Origin: Archilochus colubris
Taxonomy: Eukaryota > Chordata > Aves > Apodiformes > Trochilidae
Assembly: GCA_023079485.1 (NCBI GenBank)
Contig: CM041090.1
Coordinates: forward strand, 13,210,425 to 13,274,424
Length of the DNA stretch: 64,000 bases
Reading direction: 5' to 3'
Shown: piece by piece, positions 1-14,571 of the stretch
Layout: each line of letters begins with the position of its first letter
Position numbering within the stretch: the first letter of the stretch is position 1
Translations under genes and position numbers: made by a program
Notes under the pieces: generated by a model
What the model was told of the DNA's origin: nothing
Databases searched by the model: none
The model's input: the letters and a program-made list of their open reading frames with translations, nothing else

Positions 1-1330
1 CCTTCTGAAATGTAGGCACGATACTGTGAAGAAGGAAACCTTGTGTTAAGTCTACAAACTTACACTTATGCATCAGTTGCAACATTTAACAAGTTAGTGA
101 CTAACCATGGCTTACACAAGAGAATAAACTAAAATTATAGAATGCTTACTTAGTATTACTATGGAAATGGGACTCATTTAGTAGCTCTGAGGAGCAAAAA
201 AAACTTGGGACATATCAAACGGTTCTACAACTATACAGCTATGGTATGCTATATAGGCCAGGTTATCCCATTTGATATGAAAGACACACTGGAGAAAGTT
301 TAAGCTTAAAAGAAAATGTAGAAAATTATAGACTCCCATGGATTTCCCTTCTTGCTCAGAATTGTTTAAATCCCTAAAAATGTGCTTAACTTCACTTCTT
401 CCCCATCTTTCGTTCTTACCCAGAGAAGTTAGGTGTGAAGGATTGTGGCCAAAAGTTATTCTAAACTTTAGTTTTACCTACTCCAGTGAAACTCTTACAT
501 TTAGAATTTCACTTTTATATGGTGTTTACTTCAAAGCTGAAAAGAAATCCAAGCAACCAAGTCTGTTAAATTCCATGTAGCAAAAATAGAATAAACAGGA
601 AACACAGAGGCAAGCTCTCTTCAGAATATAATAAACATAGCAAGTGAAAGTTGACCACACAGGCTGCATTGGTTTATTTAATAACCAACCAATAGATATG
701 TCATTATCTTTATATAAATCCTGGTCTACTAATTGTCTAGTTTTGACATTATATGTTGTGAGTACAAGGCAGCCAAATCTAACCTGGCTGCACTTGAGTG
801 CCGGGTCAGGGTGCCAGAAGTGCCAGAAAGGAGGCAGAGAGGGTTGTGACCCCATGGCATGGCAATAAGATAGCAGGATTACAAAACCTATGGATTAGTT
901 CAGACCTAATTTAGGCTCAGTACAGAAAACTAAATTTAGCCTAAGTACTAAGGGAAGACTAAAAGGGCCGTGTCTTTTAAAGAATCAACTGAAGGATTTG
1001 AGATAGACGCTAGAGATAGCAAAACAGGGTTTGAGCATAGTTAAATATAGTTACAGACTCAACAGTGCTTTAGATAAAACTTATGTTGGATCATACTGCT
1101 CCAAATAAGTCAGTTTGGCACTAATTTAAAAGTGGACAGAGGATCTTTTGTACTGGTTTAATGACACCAATTTTGAAAGAAACCCACCGTCACAGGAGTG
1201 TAGATTTGTACATCAATAATCCTGGGATGCTGGGCTTTGTTCTTGGAAAGGATTTTAACAGAGGTATGCTGAAAAGCCAGGAAAGTAAAATTCAGATAGC
1301 CCGAAGCCAAAGAGTTTTGTTTTGTTTCGA

Positions 1331-1358
1331 TTTTTTTGTTTGTTTGTTTGTTTGTTTT
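1331..1358. repeat. (TTTG)n simple repeat
   Basis: About five TTTG units follow a short T run. This is a short microsatellite with no sign of function. Confidence 0.85.
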
Positions 1359-4110
1359 TAAATATTGGCATCTCCAGAAAGGAAAAGATAAAAAAACTAA
1401 GTAAAAAGTGAATCTGGGTTTAACTTGCCCTCCAGTTGAACCAGTTTTGTGCTAGAAAAGAAAAAAAGAATTTTATTTATTTATCAAAGTGGCCTACTAG
1501 GCTCACACATATTCTACTTCACTTCAAGAGAAACTACTTTCTAGTAATGTTGTTTCTTCTGGAATATCTGTGTGGGGTCCATAATAGCTTCTAAGGATTT
1601 GCCTAGACATGTGGCTGTTGTGAGTGGAGTTTTTCATCATCAAAAAGCCTTGCATGTGGTTTTATGAAAAATGCACTTTCAACACACTGCTCAATACTGT
1701 GCAGAAATGTAAAACATCTTGCAATTGCTTTAAAATAAAAGTTCAATTTATTTTTAGTCTATTTGTTATAGATGTGCTGTATGCATCTCAGCACAACATA
1801 AATAATTTTAATTCTAAGAGACTCTCACAGTGAAGTTATATGAATTATTATTTATAATATGCATGCATTTAAACACATATTTGATAAATCAGATTCAGGC
1901 GAGCCTACCTACTTGCTGATTTTAACTATGAAGGTCACATCTGAATGTGTCCTTGAAGGACTGCATTCTGGTCCCTTGCTTTCTAATGTCAGATCATCAA
2001 GAGTGCCAACTGAAAAGATGGCTTTGTTTCTGTGGTTTTCTTTTTAAATATCAAGCAAATTAGAGCATTTCCACCTGTACATCACTACTTATTTACAAGG
2101 AAAAAGGAATAAAAAAAAAATCACAAATAATTCATTACATTCTAAGTCACTTTAACATAGTTCTTGACAATCACTGTTGTGAACAAACTGGTTTTACTTC
2201 TACTACTACTAATAAACCCTGAACATATAATAATTAAAATCCTCTTTAATAGCTAATAAGTTTACTATTTAAGGACTCACGTCTCTCTTTTCTGTACTTG
2301 TAGAAGTTTCATTTGTGTCAGTGGAAGGAATTTAGATATTGGTAGAGCTAGGACAGCAGGCAACAACTGCAGACCACATTTTCAAGTAAGGTCAATTGGC
2401 ATCAGTCAGCCAACTTCCTTACGTCTAGACCAGTTTACTATTGCTGATGACACAGCATTATATCTCTTGGCAAACATTTAAGAGCCACTGCTAGGAAACT
2501 GACTTTGATTAGCAAGGAATTTTCCATTTAAACAACCATCACAAGCCTAGTTCAGAATACTTTATAATAATGTATTGCTGCTACTGTTCATTTATATAGA
2601 GTTTTCGAATCAAATAAAGGTATGTGGATAAAGACAGTGCATTTTAAAAACTCTGAATGCAATTTAAATAAAACTGTGGGGTCTTATCCCTTTGAATTCT
2701 CCACAGACTTTTGTGATTGAGTGACACTAATTTAAATAAATGATTCCTTCATGACATTACACAGCACCTTATTTCTTTGACTTCACCACATCTGGTTGAA
2801 AGAAAAAAACAATACAATAGTAAGTAAAATCAAGTAACTGAACTACAATTTTTGCTTTAAAAATCTGATCTCTAACCTGTAAGGTTGAAGGCTACACTAT
2901 TTCTAATCCCAGCTTCCTTAAGATACTTAATGATAGCAACTGCACAAAAATGTATTTGTTTGCAAACGTGGCTCCAGAGAAAGTTTAGCAAGTTCTGATC
3001 CCATACTCATAAATATAACAGGAAACTTGTCCATGGCACCAGCAAGCACTGACTCAAGCCTCATACACAGAAGTTATCAGCATATTATGTCTCAAGGATC
3101 CAGACATCCAGTTTATGCTGCTTAAGGTAAAATTAAGCAAGTAAAACCTAATCTGCTTTAAGCTTTGGTGGTACCACAGTAGTTGGAGGAAGTCTTATTT
3201 TTAGGTAAAACAAGGGAAAAGATTATTATCTATAAATATTATGCAGGACTCCCATTTCCAAGGAGATTTTGACTCAAAACTGGTAATTTCTTTTGGGGTG
3301 AGAAAGGCAGGCATTTCCATGAATGCTACGTATTGATGCTATATGCAGCTGATGTGGAAGTTGGAGTTGTCAGGTTAAAAAAAAGCTGGATGGAAACTTG
3401 TGTGTTTTTTAGCACTAGCTGTTGTCTCATCTCTGCAATGAGACTGTTAATGCATCAATCAAATAGCAGTATTTCATCAGGCTTATAATATGATTTAATT
3501 GTTTTTGGCATTTTCAGGAATAAAAACAAACCACGTGGTATCTATGTGGATATAAGAGACTGTTTAATATATTTTGGAATTTTACATAGCAGAGTTTTCT
3601 AAATGCATGCTAATAGAATGCACCAGAACTGTGCAAGTCACTGGCATTAAAATATTATAAATACAATATAACTTTTAGCTGCATAATACATTTTTAATAA
3701 ACAAACTGTCGAAACACATTATTCACTTACACTTACTCATTCAGATCTGAGTACTGTTCTCCAGGCAAAGAACGGATTTTTATAATCCTCAATGACAAGT
3801 TAGATTTTTTTAAAATATAGTTCTCATGGAAATTAACTTTTAAAAGCTGTGATTAAATAACATTAAGGTTACACTGATTTACAAGGATCAAGGCTTTCTA
3901 AGTGAAGACTGATGCAGTGAGTGAGAAAGAAAACACATACTGGCTCAAAGCAGCTTGTCATCAAGACAAGAGAGCCTTGAGTGAACTTTGAATTTCTCCC
4001 GTTTTCTGACTTCATGTCCGAACTTTTACTGAAATGCATTATTTTGTTGTTTATTAATAGTATTCCAGATGCTTATTTCTCAAAGTGGCTGCATGTACTA
4101 ATGGTAAAAC

Positions 4111-4136
4111 TTTTTTTTTTTTTTTTTTTTTTTTTT
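4111..4136. repeat. Poly-T tract, 26 bases
   Basis: An uninterrupted T run. No retrotransposon body is recognisable on either side, so I read it as a homopolymer rather than a retrocopy tail. Its length in the assembly is likely unreliable. Confidence 0.9.
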
Positions 4137-5421
4137 CCCAGTCTCAGCATCTTCAAAATCACGTAGATGTCTGGCACATTCGGCTGTATGGTTTTGTGCT
4201 GTAAAGAGACTGTAAAACATCCCTTATGGCTGCACTGCAGGATTGTACCAATGCACTGAAAAATAACATGGTATTTACATCAACCTTTTAGAAAACAAAA
4301 TGTTAATCCTTATGCTGCTAGACTTTTCCATGGAAATCGTGTCCAAAGTTGACTCTAGCTTAAGTGGAGATTACCTGGGAAACAATGCCTTTTAGCTGTC
4401 TGGGAAGTTAGTTCCAGTATCTATCTAACTGAAATAATAGACAGTGTTCCAGGTATCTTACTTGGTAATTTGGAGATGGTTCTAAGTTTCCCTGAAATAT
4501 AAGTATCTCACATCATTTAACTATCTCAATGCAGGACAAAGTGACTTCAGGCACCCTGAATAATGAGCATAAATAAGCACGAGAAGCTCAATCAAAAAGT
4601 CTCAGTTGGGAATACACAACATAAGAAATGTCTTCTATGTCTTCTTCATAAGTTTCACAAATTCCTTTCTGAGGGGGTCTATTACTCTGTATTAGCTGCT
4701 GAATCTACGTACTTGTCTTTTATACTTCAGGGTCAGCACACTCTTAACTGTACCTTTACAAGTGCATTAATGTGTTTCTGTTCAAAGCAGCAATACCCCT
4801 CCAGCCCACAACATGCAATTTGATGGCTAGTTTGGTAAAGCTATGTTATTTCCATTTAAGTTGTGCTACTTGTATTTACCAGTTAAGATACAGCAAGAAT
4901 GTTGTTATGCTTTGAAAAGGAGGGGAGAAAAGGTGGATATTTGCATCACAGATTTATTCTGTATATTGTTGCTGGACTTCTGACTAAACCCAGGCAAAGA
5001 ACAGTGCTTCCTGAGGTACTTGATTGTTAGGCCGTTTCCCTGAGAAAACTCCACACCATTAATTCACTCTTCAGAGACTGTCGTTTCAAGGCCACTATTG
5101 TTTGATTCTGTGTGTTTGAAGCTGTGGATAAGTGTTGAGAGGAGTTACTGAGGTTATTTCAAACATTTTGTTAAACTCACAGCAGTCCTCCCAAAGGAAT
5201 GCTTGGCTGCAAACTACCTCTTATCCAGGGTGACAGAAAACATGAGAAAAGCTTTTGAGTACAGTTAGATTGAGGTCCAGGCAGCCCTAAGTGCTGGTCA
5301 ACTCATGTTGCCATTAGGTGATTAATAGTTGTTTATTTTTAGGGCTGGAAGTAATGGGCCATCCTAAGGCCAGTGCAAGATGATATAGGAATCATCTGTG
5401 AGTGCCTCATAGTTTGCAGCA

Positions 5422-5474
5422 GTTCTTTCCTTTCCTTTTCCTTTCCTTTCTCTCTTTCTTTCTTTCTCTTTCTG
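5422..5474. repeat. Polypyrimidine (TTTCC/TTTC)n tract
   Basis: About 50 bases of almost pure C/T, moving from TTTCC-like to TTTC/TCTC units. It is a degenerate microsatellite. The minus-strand frame over it reads a lysine/arginine/glutamate-rich low-complexity peptide, which is an artefact of the repeat. Confidence 0.85.
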
Positions 5475-7074
5475 TGCTGCTGTTTTGCTGGTGACAGTGC
5501 TTGCTGCAGTGACAGGACATGTCAAAAGTGTATTTAACAGGGGACACGAACTGCTCTTCCAGAAATTTATTTTTGTGTAATGATTACTGTAAAACAGTAC
5601 CAAACTAATCAGAAAAGTCATTCAGCAAATTCTAATAGCTAAAATGTTGATAAATAAATGTGCTATATACCTGTGTGTTTAGCAATTGCTGAGTACAACT
5701 TTTGGAGCCAGCAATAAAGACATTTGGAATGAATTATTAGACAATTCTGGATCTCCAAATCCTTATACACAAACATACAATAAAACAAACAATGTAACAG
5801 ACAAATTAACAAATGGAGGGCAGCTCGTTTGGGCTTCCAGCTTCCCAGATCAGAGAATTAGTCCAAGACTGGACAGCAAATCACACTTAGTACCTTCACA
5901 AAATGTTGCTTAGCAGTCAAATGCCAAACACACTATTGTGAATAATTGACAGGTAGAAATATTTTGTGTGATGCTGTACTTAAATTTATCGTCTCTCAAA
6001 GTGTAAGTAACCTCCCCATATTAAGCAGGGAATAGATGGAAAAAGAAAATAAGGTGTCTGCGGCCCATTACCGTGGCACCTGATGCCCACCCAGAAGGGA
6101 AGCAGACACCTCCCCCAACCTGCAATATTGCTGCTACCTTTGGAATCCAAAGTGCAATTGTTCCTGGCATTCACTCTTTTCATTATGAATCTATCACCTA
6201 TGTGTAATGCCTTAGGCTCTTCAGCTTGTCTCCCAGTTGATACACATAACCACTATTCACACAATCCAAGTTGGCCCTGCTCTAATTTGTATTTGAAAAT
6301 ACCTTATTTCTAGTTGTTATTTGGAAAATCAGTCCATCCTGAGATATGTAAGTCTTAAGGAGCATCTTGTATCACCGACAAAATATCCAGTCTCTCAGAA
6401 GACTACAAGAACTTTTCACATGGTTTTAGGTCCATACTGTTCTAGAGATTTGGGAGACCACCAAGGGAATTTCTAGAGCTGTTACATTCATTACCAGATC
6501 AAAGAAGTGCATGAAAGAGGATGTGCGAAGAAAGCTACTTTCCTTTTCCACAAGGAACAAGCCTTCTGACTCCTTCCCCTTATACATACACACACACATA
6601 TGATCTGTATGTGTATCTCTCAGACAAACACAGCTCCACTGCATGCACCTCCTGAAAAATTCATAAAGCTATTTAGATTTATGTGAAAGTTATTAGTTTT
6701 TTCTTGTATATATCAACACTCAGATTGATTTAATTTCAACTCTGTTTGCTTACTGCTCACTGAACCTCTCCAGACTCACTGTTGAGGTACAGAATTCTGT
6801 TCAAAAGGAAGATATACAAATGTACATTGCCATGTAAGGAAACCTGGAAAGAGGGAGAGGAAAATCAGAAGAAAATGCTGTAATTTGTGAAGGTATAAAA
6901 GCAATAGCAGATTAGTTGAGATAGTCACTGACGTACTGCAATCCATGTCTGTTGAGAACAGAGCCAGAAGTCTGCAATACAATAAAAATCACACTACTAT
7001 GAGTATTTTGCTTCATATAAGAATATTCTGAAAATAGTGGAAGACAAGTTAGACTCTGTATTCCTCTGGCTTCA

Positions 7075-7108
7075 TTTTCTTTTCTTTCTTTCTTTCTTTT
7101 CTTCTTAT
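7075..7108. repeat. (TTTC)n simple repeat
   Basis: Several TTTC units run between TTTTC and TTCTTCTT flanks. It explains the K/R/E-rich peptide read on the minus strand here. Confidence 0.85.
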
Positions 7109-8006
7109 CTACCATGCAATTGGTAGATTCATCTTGACTCTCTATATGGGTTTTATATGTTAGATAAAAACTGCCTTATGGAAAATTGGAGCCTAACCTC
7201 CTAAGTGGATAAGATAATAATAAAACCCATACAAAATGCTGCAATATTAACATTATGTGTGACTATTCAGTCCCACTCCCTTTAATACAAAAGCAAAAAT
7301 AATTTAATAACAAGAAGATAATGAAATACAGCTTTTCTCTCCAAACTGAACGCCAAGAACAGCCAAACACCAGCAGTTTTACCAACCTTTCTGAGACTTG
7401 GCCAACTTCCACCTGAGCACAGTTGCCTTTTTTGGTTCTTATACTGTCTAAAAGCTCAGAGTAAGTACATTAAGCGATAAGATTAGTATCTGTTGTGAGC
7501 AGATGTCTTTCCCTCTCCCTTGTCAACAAAAATCTGTGTGGAGTCTTTGTTACTTATTTATTTACTTTTTAAAGTGCTTATTCTCTGGTGTTGTGTGTCT
7601 GTGACTGCAATGCCTGCCATACGTTCAAAGTGTAAGGAAGGACAGAGATTAAAAAGGGCTCCTGAATTCCTTGGTTGCTGTACTCTCCCAGGAACCTCCT
7701 GAGAAAGCTGCCCTCACACACAGCCACTTGTCATGAACAGCCAGAATGCAGCTTAAGCAGAGGCGCTGACATAAGGTTTCCATCTGCTCCAACCTGAGCT
7801 CAGATCACTCAATATGCTGAAGATGGGAACATCACCTTCAACTTGAACTGAGTAATGGAAGCCCAATATAGACAATAAAAGATACTTTAGATATTTTTCC
7901 TTTCAGTTCCCTCAGTTTATAGCACTCTGGCAAAATGTGTGTGTGGGGGGGTTACCCTGTCCATGCAAGCCAGACTGTTAGTTGGAAGACAGAAAAAATT
8001 GGAAAC

Positions 8007-8051
8007 AATTTAGAAACAAATAAATTAAAAATTAGAAACAAATAAATAAGC
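8007..8051. repeat. Tandem A-rich duplication (TAGAAACAAATAAA unit)
   Basis: TTTAGAAACAAATAAATTAA is followed after a short spacer by ATTAGAAACAAATAAATAAG. It is a simple AT-rich duplication. Confidence 0.6.
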
Positions 8052-11000
8052 AAGAAGGAAAAGCAACTGAACCTCATTAAATTAAACAGCCAGTGAATAT
8101 TAGGCAACTTGAGCTATTTTCTTCTGCTTTCAGGATCCCCCCACAACTATTCCTGACTTTTGCCAAAAATTTGTATATTTCTTAATGTATCTTTGAGGCT
8201 TCGAGTTTTTTATAAATTTGTATTTCTACACTCGAGATAACTTTCACACATAGTTTTAAATAACTGAATTGATTTGTGCACAACACACTAGTACACCTTG
8301 GTCAGATATTACCTATTCCTACATGCCAGTACAAATATGCTCAGAAAGTCTGGCATCATCTTCCTGAAAAATCGGATGAATCAGCAATGGAGTTTGGAGC
8401 TTTCCAGCACCAAGTCTTTGCTATGTGGAATTCCTCTGATGGCAAATTCATTTCCATCAGGCTACTGAGATGCAAACTGACTGATTAGCACTTGAAACGG
8501 TGTGAGTATGTTCTGTCCAGGTTACAAAAAGCAGCAACCCAGTCAAAAAACCCCCAGCTGCCTCATATTCCTCTTCCAATTAGAACTATCTGACAGCAAG
8601 ATGTATAAATGGACAAAAGCATTTACATTTTTTCCCTCAAGCCTCCCGAGGCCTAGAGCATTAGGATGCTCTGTGTAATGGAAAACTTGCACTGCTCGTA
8701 CAGGTATTGTACTTTTGCTGAGGGTAAATAGGACTTCCACTTAGAGACCTGAATATCTCTCCCTCTCCACAACTGCTAAATCCACATTAACATTTTTAAA
8801 AGCTGTTTCTAAAGCCATACCAATAGATTAAGCATTATTTTTAGTTAAGTTCAAAGAGAAGTAAGAGTACAGCTTTCCCTGCTTTACCTGATTTCACTAT
8901 GGCAACAGCAGAAAAATGGTAAATTCAGGAGATTAAGAGAGCAACACTTCCAGCCGAACCAGCAAAAATAAGAATTAAAATTAATTTATAATCTCTTGAT
9001 TACCTACAGGCACTTTTGAACGGTTCTTCAATTAAAAAAAAAAATCAAGTCAGACCACAAAGAAAATTATAGAAATGGTAAAGAACAGTATAGAACAACT
9101 TCTGGTGGCTTAAGTAGTGTTTCCACTTTAATGTACTTATTTGCTCTTTTTGCTTAACATTGCCAATATTTAGTACTGTGCAAATTTATGGAAATCTGAC
9201 TTTAAAGAGCTTTGTGGTACAGAGTGGTTTTTAATTTTTTTTTAAATACTTATACTGAAGTGACTTGATGAGTTTCTGGAATAAATGAAATATAACTGAG
9301 TAGCATGTAATGATGTCCTGTGATATGCTGTGAGTTAATATAAGCAGTATCAAGTCATTGTTGTGATAAGAATAAGCTGACCGGTTTCACACTGGTTTAC
9401 TTTGTACAAAAGTCTGTTCCATGACTCTAAAAAAGGATGACTAAAACTTGGTAAGTAAGTAAACTTCTCCCGTGAGCACTTAGGGACAATTGTGCATTTG
9501 CACCGTACCTTGGTTTACAGACTGCAGGAGTAGGGAGATTGCCCAATATTTATGCTAGAGGAACCCAAACTGTATTTCACTTTTTAGAAAAAAACCCCAA
9601 ACCCAAGCCAGATACTATATATTTGTATTGCTATTGTGGAAATACATAATAAACAATATCTAATAAAAGAGATGTGGTGACAGTAAAGGAAAACTTTTGC
9701 CTTGTTGATAACACTGTATGACAGCCATGACCAATCTTAGAATGTTTGATGTCTTAAATAGTAAAGATCCAGAACCAAATACTTTTTAGCCAGTGTTTTT
9801 CACTGCAGATAACTATTCTAACTCAAGTAAATCTGCAATTTAACTAATGTACCTAAAATATTGCTGCAGATCTTTTCAAATCTGCACATAGGTATCTGTA
9901 ATGAAGAAATTCCTGTAATCAAGAAATGGTACTTCCCTTTGCTTTCCCAGAGGAAAAAGGAATCAAGCTGTGTGGGAGTTGATCAGTAAAGGGCTACAAA
10001 GTGATGCAGCTAAAGAAAGGGTAAAATAATCTTATGAAGTGACAGGAGAGATATTTTTCAAAAAAATATAGGAATATTACATTTCCTTAAAGACTTGCTT
10101 AGCCTCCATCTGGAAACTGCAGACAAGTCATTCAAGAAAGACCTAAACCACCCAGATTTGGAGCCAGACCACTGCAATGTGCAGGGAAAGGGATAGTTGC
10201 TCATAGGAATGGGTAAGACCTTCCCAGCCCAGGAGGGCAAAGACTGAGGAGGAGAGGTGTCACTGTCCTCCCCCAACACATCAGGGACATCACTGCTCTG
10301 GGTCTGCAAAACACATCCAGTGAGGACAACAGGACCAAAATACTTTAAATGCTTTTAAAATCCCACTTGGTAAGTTTAACAAACAGGTTATAAGACATGG
10401 TGTTTATGATAGCTGGGGATGAGACTCATGGACAAAAGCTTAGCATTTCTAAATACAGTACAAGAAATAATACAAAATTTTCTCTCAAGCAATTTGAAAT
10501 GCTATCACCAATGCCAATAAAATTCAGTGGAGAGCCAAATGTTTCTTCCCTACCTAAGGAACAAATGCCTGTATAAAAATGCCTGTGTAAGACAATTTAT
10601 AGTTATAAAATGGGATAAGACAAAGTAATTCAGAATGCAGGAAGATAGAGAGTTTTAAAAAAGGTAAGATGAAAAGGAATCTCACTTTCAAATAAGCAAT
10701 ATCTTAACCATTGTTTATTTGCTCCTTCCCTTTCCCCCCAGCCCCAGCTTAATAATGTAATTTTCATAAACAACAATGGATTGATTTTTTTCAAAGATAA
10801 CATCTTCAAATTGAAATGGTTCTCTAGGCTTGGAATACAAATACATACAGACAAGCAAACTTTTCTAATTGAAGAGGTATATCTAATTTTTCTAATTATT
10901 ATTTTTAATATCATACACATAACCTCAAGCTCTTCTGGTTCAATGTTATCCATGTTATTCTTGCCTAATCCTCAAGCCTAGAGCAAAGTGATCTAATATA

Positions 11001-13710
11001 TGTAGAGACACCTGTAAACAACCACAAAACCTCAGAAATCCAATTATTAGGTCCCACACTAGTTCCCTTCTCCATCTTTCAAGGAAAAAATATTTTATTC
11101 TCTGTAAGCAATACCTATGCCAGTCACACAATCCATTGTTTTGTGTTGTTTTTTGGATTCCTCTTAAGGTCAAGGTTGTAATGTACATCGTTCATAAAAG
11201 GTTCCTGAGACCAGGAGACCACCTCCTCATCCCTGACCTGCCTGGACAAGTGAACTCAGTGTGGATGCTGCAGTTCATAAAGTGCAGAGCAAATCTCATG
11301 GGAAGTGACTGAAAATCTCAGCAGAGAATTTTTATCTGTAAACCAACTTTCTGGCAGAAGTAAGCACGAGAAGTGAGCTGCCTGCTCATGGAGCAGAACA
11401 CCATGCCTGACACCTCCAGCAAACCTGCCCACAGTAAAAAGGCTGGGCAAGGCTGAACATTTTTGCTTACAAACAGAGCTTAACTTACCAGTAAAACTGA
11501 GCAAAGCAATAGCAGCTGAATCAAATGTGACAGCAAAAACCTCATTTTATGCACACACTTTATTACAGCTCTTAACTTCGTGCTTGTATAGCTAGTGAAT
11601 TTATGCTTCAGGATGCCTAAAACTGAATTACAGAGACACATACAGTGGTAATTTTCTTTACAGTTACCTACCAACTGAATGAGAAAAAAAAAGGAGGGCA
11701 CTTCTTTAGAAAAAAACAAACCAGACCTTACACTCAACTCCTTTGCCTTCCCTGCCCAGTCACTTACAAAATGAAAATATTTACTGTAAGGATGAGCCAT
11801 GAAGTGTCAGAAATTAGATTCAAAGTGTGAACTACCTCCATCTACTTCCACTTCCACTGCTTCTAGTAAGAATCCTTTTCATATAACATGGTTTAAGAAT
11901 ACTAAAACAAAAATGAAGAGGCGTGAGAGATGAAAAAAGTTTATAGAATATACTGTCAGAGTGGATTTAGTCTTTGTGAAGACAAAAGTGTAAAAAAATA
12001 TGTGAAGCAGATGTGGTGTGAAACATCTGGACAAAAATTAAAATAAATAATGAAAAAAAAATGTTATAAAAAGCCGACAGTTAAGTCACAGTCCTCATTC
12101 AGCAGTTCCCAACAGCAGATAAATAAGATAAATAAGCAGACACTAAATGATGATATCTAAATTATTGTTCAGTTTCAGAAATACACATAGTCTAAGATAA
12201 GTTATATGAGGAGCAAGCAGTCACCTTTTCTGACTTTGTACATAGGGCTAAGTGAAATACTATCTAATCTTATGATTTTTCCATAAAAGAAGAGAAACAT
12301 ACTCAACAGTTTTAATGTTCTATCAGATAGGTAAGTTCAAATATGAAGTTATTAATTTGCAATTAATATTTGAGCTTGACAGTTTCACTTTTTCAATGAC
12401 TAAAAAGAAAAACAACACATGAATTGTAAAATTAAGTCCCAGTTTTAAAAAAATGAATTTGAAATAGTAAGCAAACTTTTTTTTTGATATTTTGGACTTA
12501 CTATTTTATGTTACAAAGATCATATTTAAACATTTTTTTTAATCTTGCCCAAAGACTAATTATTACGATTACCCTTTACAATAAGCAAAGGGTAAATATT
12601 TGGCTCTCAAGAATGGTCTTATAGGAAATGTGTATTATGTTTACTGTTATTTGATGATGAAATGTCAACAGACTAAAATGTTTCTATAATAAATTATTCC
12701 ATTCAATAAAAGCATCAATAGTTTGCCTGGTTTTAAAATACAATTTCACTATAATGCATTGAAAGAAACAGCACTAATGTAAAAGCCCTGCCATGTGCAT
12801 TAGTTCATATTAAACCACAGCTCCATAGCCCCCTGCTTTAGTGTATTAAAGGTCTGGCAAACCCACAGATACAAGGAAATTCAGAGATCAGACTCAAAAT
12901 CTTTACTTGCCATTATGTGCCTAGATATAATAATTTACTGAGTGTATTAAGCATAGGCAAATAATTCAGCATTCCTGGTCTCCATAGGTTTAATATAAAA
13001 CCATTACAATAGACAGTATCTTAAAAAAAGAATGCCTAACATTAAGGACATTTTGCACAAACATACATATATTATATAAAACTGTTTATATACGTGGTCT
13101 TTTTCAAAAGATGTGGGATGGAAAATGGCTTTGATTACTTCACTAAAACGCAAATAAAGAAATATTGGCCATTCAATCAAGAGTTACAGCCATTGGACTG
13201 TATGATAGGGACTTTCCAAATACAAAAATGTATCTCATAAATAATGCTCGGCCCATTAAGGTAAAGATTTCACAGGATGCAATATGAAAAAGCAAGGTGG
13301 TCAACATGGTGACAAGAAAATTTTTGCTTGAGTTTAAAATGAAGAAAGAATATTAATGAACAGCAACTTACTGTCTTCTTGAATTTCAACTCTTTTGCTA
13401 CTTCTAATTTTTACCCCTGTCTTGAAGCATTTCAGCTCATTCATGATTCTCTTACATGAATAGCAGGTAAACAGGTGCACAGAAATCTTTCAACACTAAA
13501 ACATGTCACAGTCAGGTATTTTTTGATCTCTAGGAAACATTATGATCTGTACTTAATGGCTCCTCCATTTTTGTGCTATTGTGATTACATCAGTACCTTA
13601 GCCATTGATCAGCAGCTCCATTCGTCTTTTATATCACAATTTGACATCAATAAAAGAAATGAGGATGAGATGCAAACAAGGTGGTATAGAATTATTAAAT
13701 AATAGGTGAT

Positions 13711-13838
13711 AATCATAGAATCATAGAATTGGCTGGATTGGAAGGGACCTCAGAGATCATCGAGTCCAACCCTTTTACTACCGTTGCGGTTGCTAGACCA
13801 TGACACTGAGTGCCACATCCAGTCTCTTTTTAAATATC
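13711..13838 (-). mobile_element. CR1 LINE 3' end, 5'-truncated, comparatively young
   Basis: The left edge shows two copies of CATAGAAT, which reverse-complement to the ATTCTATG unit that ends avian CR1 elements. It is followed by the hallmark GGATTGGAAGGGACCTCAGA and GATCATCGAGTCCAACCC, then text typical of CR1 3' ends (CACTGAGTGCCACATCCAGTC). The copy stops after about 125 bp, as expected from 5'-truncated target-primed insertion. It retains CpGs (ATCGAG, CCGTTGCGG), so it is probably one of the younger repeats here. It lies in the sense orientation relative to CDIN1. I see no clear target-site duplication. Confidence 0.93.
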
Positions 13839-14542
13839 GTATTTGCAATGGATGACTTATCAGTACTGGATTCAATGGTAGGTAATAGTTGGTTCTTTGC
13901 TCTGCACTCCCAGGAATTCAATGAAAGCCAGAAAAAAGCTGATTTCAGAGTAAAACAAAAAATGCAATTGCCAGTTGCTAATCACATCAAAGGACTATTG
14001 GTCTTTCCTATTAAAAAGTCATGGATGGATATGCATGGATTCTTTGAAGGTGCTGTTACAAGTGACTTGGTGATCTCAGATGGATCTCTAGTAAACAACA
14101 ATTTTTATTATAAAACCATGCTGTAAATGGAATACTACCAGAATTTAGCTTGGAACCAGGAAGCTATTTTTCCATTTGCTATTCCCAACTGTACAAACAC
14201 CAGAAGAGCATCACAGGATGCACTGTACCACTGTATGGCTGAGCAAAATCTGGAACTGAACCCTTAGCATTCTATTTACCATCAGAATAAAAATAAAGGG
14301 TTTGCATGCAGAGACTACCACAACAAAGAACTCAGCCATGTTTTGGTTTAGCAATATTAAAATTTAATATTTTAAAAAATAAAAATGAAACATTTGAAAT
14401 ATTTGAAGAATAGATTTTTCATTTTAGTTTGCTGAAATATATTTTAATTATTAAATGGTACTAATCATTAACACTCCTTCCTTTCTTTTAACGTTAGAAC
14501 ATTAACTCAATCCTGATTATGTGCTATAAGAAAGTAAGTGGA

Positions 14543-14571
14543 GATCCTACAGATCCACAGATCCTACAGAG
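14543..14571. repeat. Small tandem duplication (GATCCTACAGA unit)
   Basis: GATCCTACAGA occurs at about 14544 and again at about 14560, separated by TCCACA. It is a local duplication of an 11-base unit. Confidence 0.6.

Larger units (their letters stand above)
1..13710. other. Giant CDIN1 intron, left part: no gene recognised
   Basis: AT-rich non-coding sequence. Apart from the simple repeats listed separately I see no CR1 hallmark, exon or RNA gene. Short open frames of 60-110 codons are scattered on both strands without homology, and many begin at non-ATG codons. The stretch at 10060-10310 is less AT-rich and open on the minus strand for 83 codons, but I do not recognise it. The CDIN1 terminal exon was looked for here and not found. 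Confidence 0.7.

Noticed and set aside
5364..5621. A lysine/arginine/glutamate-rich minus-strand peptide resembling a nuclear basic region.
   Set aside because: It is produced by the polypyrimidine simple repeat at 5422-5474.
8800..8850. Minus-strand reading of IYWYGF near 8820, identical to part of the missing CDIN1 C-terminus.
   Set aside because: A stop lies three codons before it and another four codons after it. There is no F-G-P-G-L upstream, no L-D-C-N-R downstream and no acceptor in the right phase. Searching for any six-residue piece of about 40 missing residues in 64 kb makes one hit by chance plausible.
10058..10309. A GC-richer minus-strand frame of 83 codons containing serine/proline-rich sequence.
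   Set aside because: No recognised family, no flanking splice sites in a consistent phase with CDIN1, and no start context. Left as unassigned.
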